A stretch of 38,237 nucleotides of DNA, from assembly GCA_003266145.1 (NCBI GenBank), contig MVJJ01000090.1, positions 1-38,237 of the forward strand, written 5' to 3'. Position numbers and translations under genes: made by a program. Shown here one piece after another: positions 36,061 through 38,237 of this stretch. Position 1 is the stretch's first letter, and each line of letters opens with the position of its first letter. The stretch is from Methanosphaera sp. SHI613. Lineage in GTDB: Archaea; Methanobacteriota; Methanobacteria; Methanobacteriales; Methanobacteriaceae. The notes below the pieces were generated by a model. The model was not told where the DNA came from. It saw nothing but the letters and a program-made list of their open reading frames with translations, and ran no database searches.

Positions 36061-36135
36061 TGGGGCCGAGGCCGGGATTTGAACCCGAGTCACAAGCTCC
36101 ACAGGCTTGAAGAATAACCACTATCCTACCTCAGC
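36061..36135 (-). tRNA. tRNA-His (GTG), CCA encoded
   Basis: Acceptor GCTGAGG/CCTCGGC, anticodon arm CAAGC-CTGTGGA-GCTTG, discriminator C73. CCA is encoded at 36061-36063, the only one of the six with it. The base before position 1 is T on the minus strand, so the G-1 that histidine tRNAs need is not encoded and would have to be added by a Thg1-type enzyme. Confidence 0.93.
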
Positions 36136-36159
36136 AAATGAAAATTTAAGTTATTAAAG

Positions 36160-36243
<84 letters not shown>

Positions 36244-36345
36244 ATACAAAATTATGTCCGCATACTTTATGAACATTTGAAATAATTAATCTTCTAGAAT
36301 CTGAATTGATTAAATAATTAAATAAAACAAAGGTTCTAGAAAAAA

Positions 36346-36420
36346 TGCTCCGACCGGGATTCGAACCCGAGTCTTCGGCTCGAAAGGCCGAAATGATTGG
36401 CCGGACTACACTATCGGAGC
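36346..36420 (-). tRNA. tRNA-Glu (TTC)
   Basis: Acceptor GCTCCGA/TCGGAGC, anticodon arm TCGGC-CTTTCGA-GCCGA with anticodon TTC, discriminator A, no CCA. The 102-nt gap to the Leu gene holds two TTCTAGAA palindromes (about 36292-36299 and 36334-36341) and a weak promoter-like CATAAAGTATG on the minus strand near 36261-36271. Confidence 0.94.
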
Positions 36421-36427
36421 ATATATA

Positions 36428-36504
<77 letters not shown>

Positions 36505-36512
36505 AAATGAAG

Positions 36513-36585
<73 letters not shown>

Positions 36586-36620
36586 ACATTTTTCCATCTT
36601 ACATATCATTATATGTTGTT

Positions 36621-36637
36621 ATTCATATATATACTTT
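36621..36637 (-). promoter_or_regulatory. TATA box of the tRNA cluster
   Basis: Minus strand AAAGTATATATATGAAT, centred near 36629, would start transcription near 36602, about 17 nt before the first tRNA. A close second copy, with AGTATATATACT, lies at 36694-36713. Confidence 0.6.
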
Positions 36638-36678
36638 ACTACAAAATCCTGTGAAAACAAGTACTAATTTTGTAGTAC
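36637..36678. repeat. Overlapping inverted repeats upstream of the tRNA promoter
   Basis: TACTACAAAAT (36637-36647) and ATTTTGTAGTA (36667-36677) are perfect 11-bp arms with a 19-nt loop. The second arm overlaps a separate palindrome GTACTA-ATTTTG-TAGTAC at 36661-36678. The structure lies just upstream of the tRNA TATA box. Confidence 0.5.
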
Positions 36679-36834
36679 ATATTAAGATATGTTTTCATAG
36701 TATATATACTTTGTGGCAGAATGAATTATCCAACAATTCTTAAATTGAATCAAAAAAGAAAAAAATGATAACTATATAGATTAAAAAAAACAAAAATAAT
36801 AATATTTGAATAGTCTAAATTAGGAAGTATATAT

Positions 36835-37845
36835 GTGGATTTAATAGAAAAAATAAAAAACAAAGAAATATTCGATTTGCTAATAGAAGCAAACAGTATT
36901 ACCGAAAAAATACATGGAAAAGACATAACTTTGGAACGTGCTATCTTTTTATCATGGTGGTGTGAAAAGGGAGATTGTAAATTCTGTTACATGTCATCAC
37001 AAAAGGACAGAATACAGGAACCTGAAAAAGCAAAAAGACACGTGAAAGGAATCTATGCAGAAGCAGAATTAACAAAACGTATGGGATGGAACATCGAATT
37101 TTTATCCGGAGGATATGGAATATACGAAACAAGTGAAATCAAGGAAATTTCACAGACTATATATGACATAACGGATAATCCTGTATGGCTGAACATAGGA
37201 ATAACAGACGATTTGGATCAATATGGCGAAGAGATCATAGGAATAACAGGAGCAGTAGAAACACCAAACCCTAAATTCCAACATGAAGTATGTCCAAGCA
37301 AGTCATTAACAGAAATTAAGAAGATGCTAACACAAGCAGGAGAATTAGGATTTAAAAAGGCTATAACAATAATCATAGGATTAGGAGAGGAAATTGAACA
37401 TCTTAATGATCTGTTCGATTTGATAGAAGAACTGGAAATAGATAGAATCATATTCTATTCATTGAATCCACATCCAGATACAGAGTATCATCTTACACCT
37501 CAACCGGCATCACTATATTATGCAAGTATCGTTGCAAGTGTAAGGATAAGATTCCCTCATATAGAAATTATTACGGGAACCTGGACAGATAATCTTGCAA
37601 ACATAGGAGTACTTCTTAAGGCTGGAAGTAATGGAATAACAAAATTCCCCCTATTTAAGATGTACGGAAACCGTTTCGGTAGACGTGTAGAGGAAGAAGT
37701 CAAATGGGCCAATAAGAATCTGGTAGGTAGCTTCTCTGATATGGAAAGAATAGAAGGTCCTGACCCTCTACGGCCAGAATTAGATCCATATATCCAAAGA
37801 TATATAGACATGTGTTATGAAAATAAGGACATAAAACGAATTTAA
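36835..37845 (+). CDS. Radical SAM protein with CX4CX2C motif (BioB/HcgA-like)
   Basis: A 336-residue protein with Cys43, Cys48 and Cys51 followed by Tyr52 (segment CEKGDCKFCY). Spacing between the first two cysteines is four residues instead of the usual three. Other radical SAM features are EFLSGGYGIYE near 68-78, the TIIIGLGEE strand near 178-186 and SLNPHPDTEY near 205-214. The fold recalls biotin synthase and HcgA, the latter with CX5CX2C and a role in Hmd hydrogenase cofactor synthesis; no hmd genes are seen here. Product unknown. The start is GTG with AGGAAG about 8 nt before; an ATG 2 nt upstream is out of frame. Confidence 0.75.
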   Translation: MDLIEKIKNKEIFDLLIEANSITEKIHGKDITLERAIFLSWWCEKGDCKFCYMSSQKDRIQEPEKAKRHVKGIYAEAELTKRMGWNIEFLSGGYGIYETSEIKEISQTIYDITDNPVWLNIGITDDLDQYGEEIIGITGAVETPNPKFQHEVCPSKSLTEIKKMLTQAGELGFKKAITIIIGLGEEIEHLNDLFDLIEELEIDRIIFYSLNPHPDTEYHLTPQPASLYYASIVASVRIRFPHIEIITGTWTDNLANIGVLLKAGSNGITKFPLFKMYGNRFGRRVEEEVKWANKNLVGSFSDMERIEGPDPLRPELDPYIQRYIDMCYENKDIKRI

Positions 37846-38016
37846 ACTGATAAATTATCAACACATATACTCACTGATAAAATAATTGATAAAAAAATAA
37901 GATAAATTTAAATTACTTAGAAAACAAAATATAAATATAGAATATAATATTATTTTATCAAAAAACAAAAGATTATTTAAAAAGGATTATTTAATGGAGG
38001 AATACATATTACCGAT

Positions 38017-38237
38017 ATGATGTGTGGTTTAGAAATCCACGTACAACTAAATACAAACTCAAAACTATTTTGTAGCTGTCATACCAATTACCAATCAGCA
38101 GAAAATAACACGAACATTTGCCCAGTATGTTTAAATCAACCAGGAGCAAAACCTTACCCACCAAACCAGTCAGCATTGGACAATGCAATTAAAGTAGCAT
38201 TGATGCTCGGATGTGACATTTCCGATGAAGTAATATA
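38017..38237 (+). CDS. gatB: Asp/Glu-tRNA amidotransferase subunit B, 5' part only
   Basis: Reading from 38017 gives MMCGLEIHVQLNTNSKLFCS and then CHTNY, CPVCLNQPGAKP, the typical GatB N-terminus with its zinc-like cysteine pattern. GatB works with GatA and GatC to convert Glu-tRNA-Gln or Asp-tRNA-Asn to the amide forms. The gene runs past the window end. The best ribosome binding site GGAGG (37996-38000) is 16 nt from the ATG but 7 nt from an in-frame ATT at 38008, so the true start may be ATT. Confidence 0.92.
   Translation, partial: MMCGLEIHVQLNTNSKLFCSCHTNYQSAENNTNICPVCLNQPGAKPYPPNQSALDNAIKVALMLGCDISDEVI

Overview
The window looks like chromosomal DNA of a hydrogen-using methanogen of the order Methanobacteriales, most likely Methanosphaera or a close relative. 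The evidence is very AT-rich DNA, a full mtr operon, McrC, several methanogenesis marker proteins, archaeal histone, cofG/mptA/comCDE cofactor genes, FttA, a proteasome beta subunit, archaeal TATA boxes and GGTGAT-type ribosome binding sites. Species level is inference.

Layout. 84-1381: remains of an Ig-repeat surface (adhesin-like) gene broken by an in-frame stop and a frameshift. 1622-4089: a zinc-ribbon membrane protein, a small unknown protein and a cysteine-synthase-like enzyme. 12350 down to 4307 (minus strand): one tight run mcrC-mtrEDCBAFGH-mmp14-clc, i.e. an MCR activation factor, the Na+-pumping methyltransferase, an ASKHA-like marker protein and a ClC-type protein. Divergent from it (12683-14700) are mmp10 (arginine methylase of McrA) and taw2 (wybutosine). 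14959-20977: histone, a duplicated-domain unknown, cofG, a methanogen conserved protein, mptA, an Lrp-type regulator and a secreted unknown. 21160-27813: trm1, a sugar aminotransferase, a tRNA thiolase, a DUF1922 zinc protein, a TraB-like membrane protein and marker proteins 5(?) and 7. 28028-35415: mrp, psmB, fttA, purM, comC, comD, comE. 35975-36585: six minus-strand tRNAs (Asn, His, Leu, Glu, CAT, Asn). 36835 to the end: an unusual radical SAM protein and the start of gatB.

Themes. Much of the window serves the last steps of methanogenesis: Mtr itself, MCR modification and activation (McrC, Mmp7, Mmp10), and synthesis of coenzyme M, F420 and tetrahydromethanopterin. A second theme is tRNA biology (Trm1, Taw2, thiolase, GatB, tRNA cluster).

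Most unusual items: a possible unannotated small RNA gene between comE and the tRNAs (TATA box, palindrome at the predicted start, tandem 19-nt repeats, hairpin plus U-tract); mcrC without other mcr genes heading the mtr operon; a ClC protein lacking the usual gating glutamate at the end of that operon; repeated palindromic sites between mcrC and mmp10; and a radical SAM protein with a CX4CX2C motif. All calls were made by eye without database searches.
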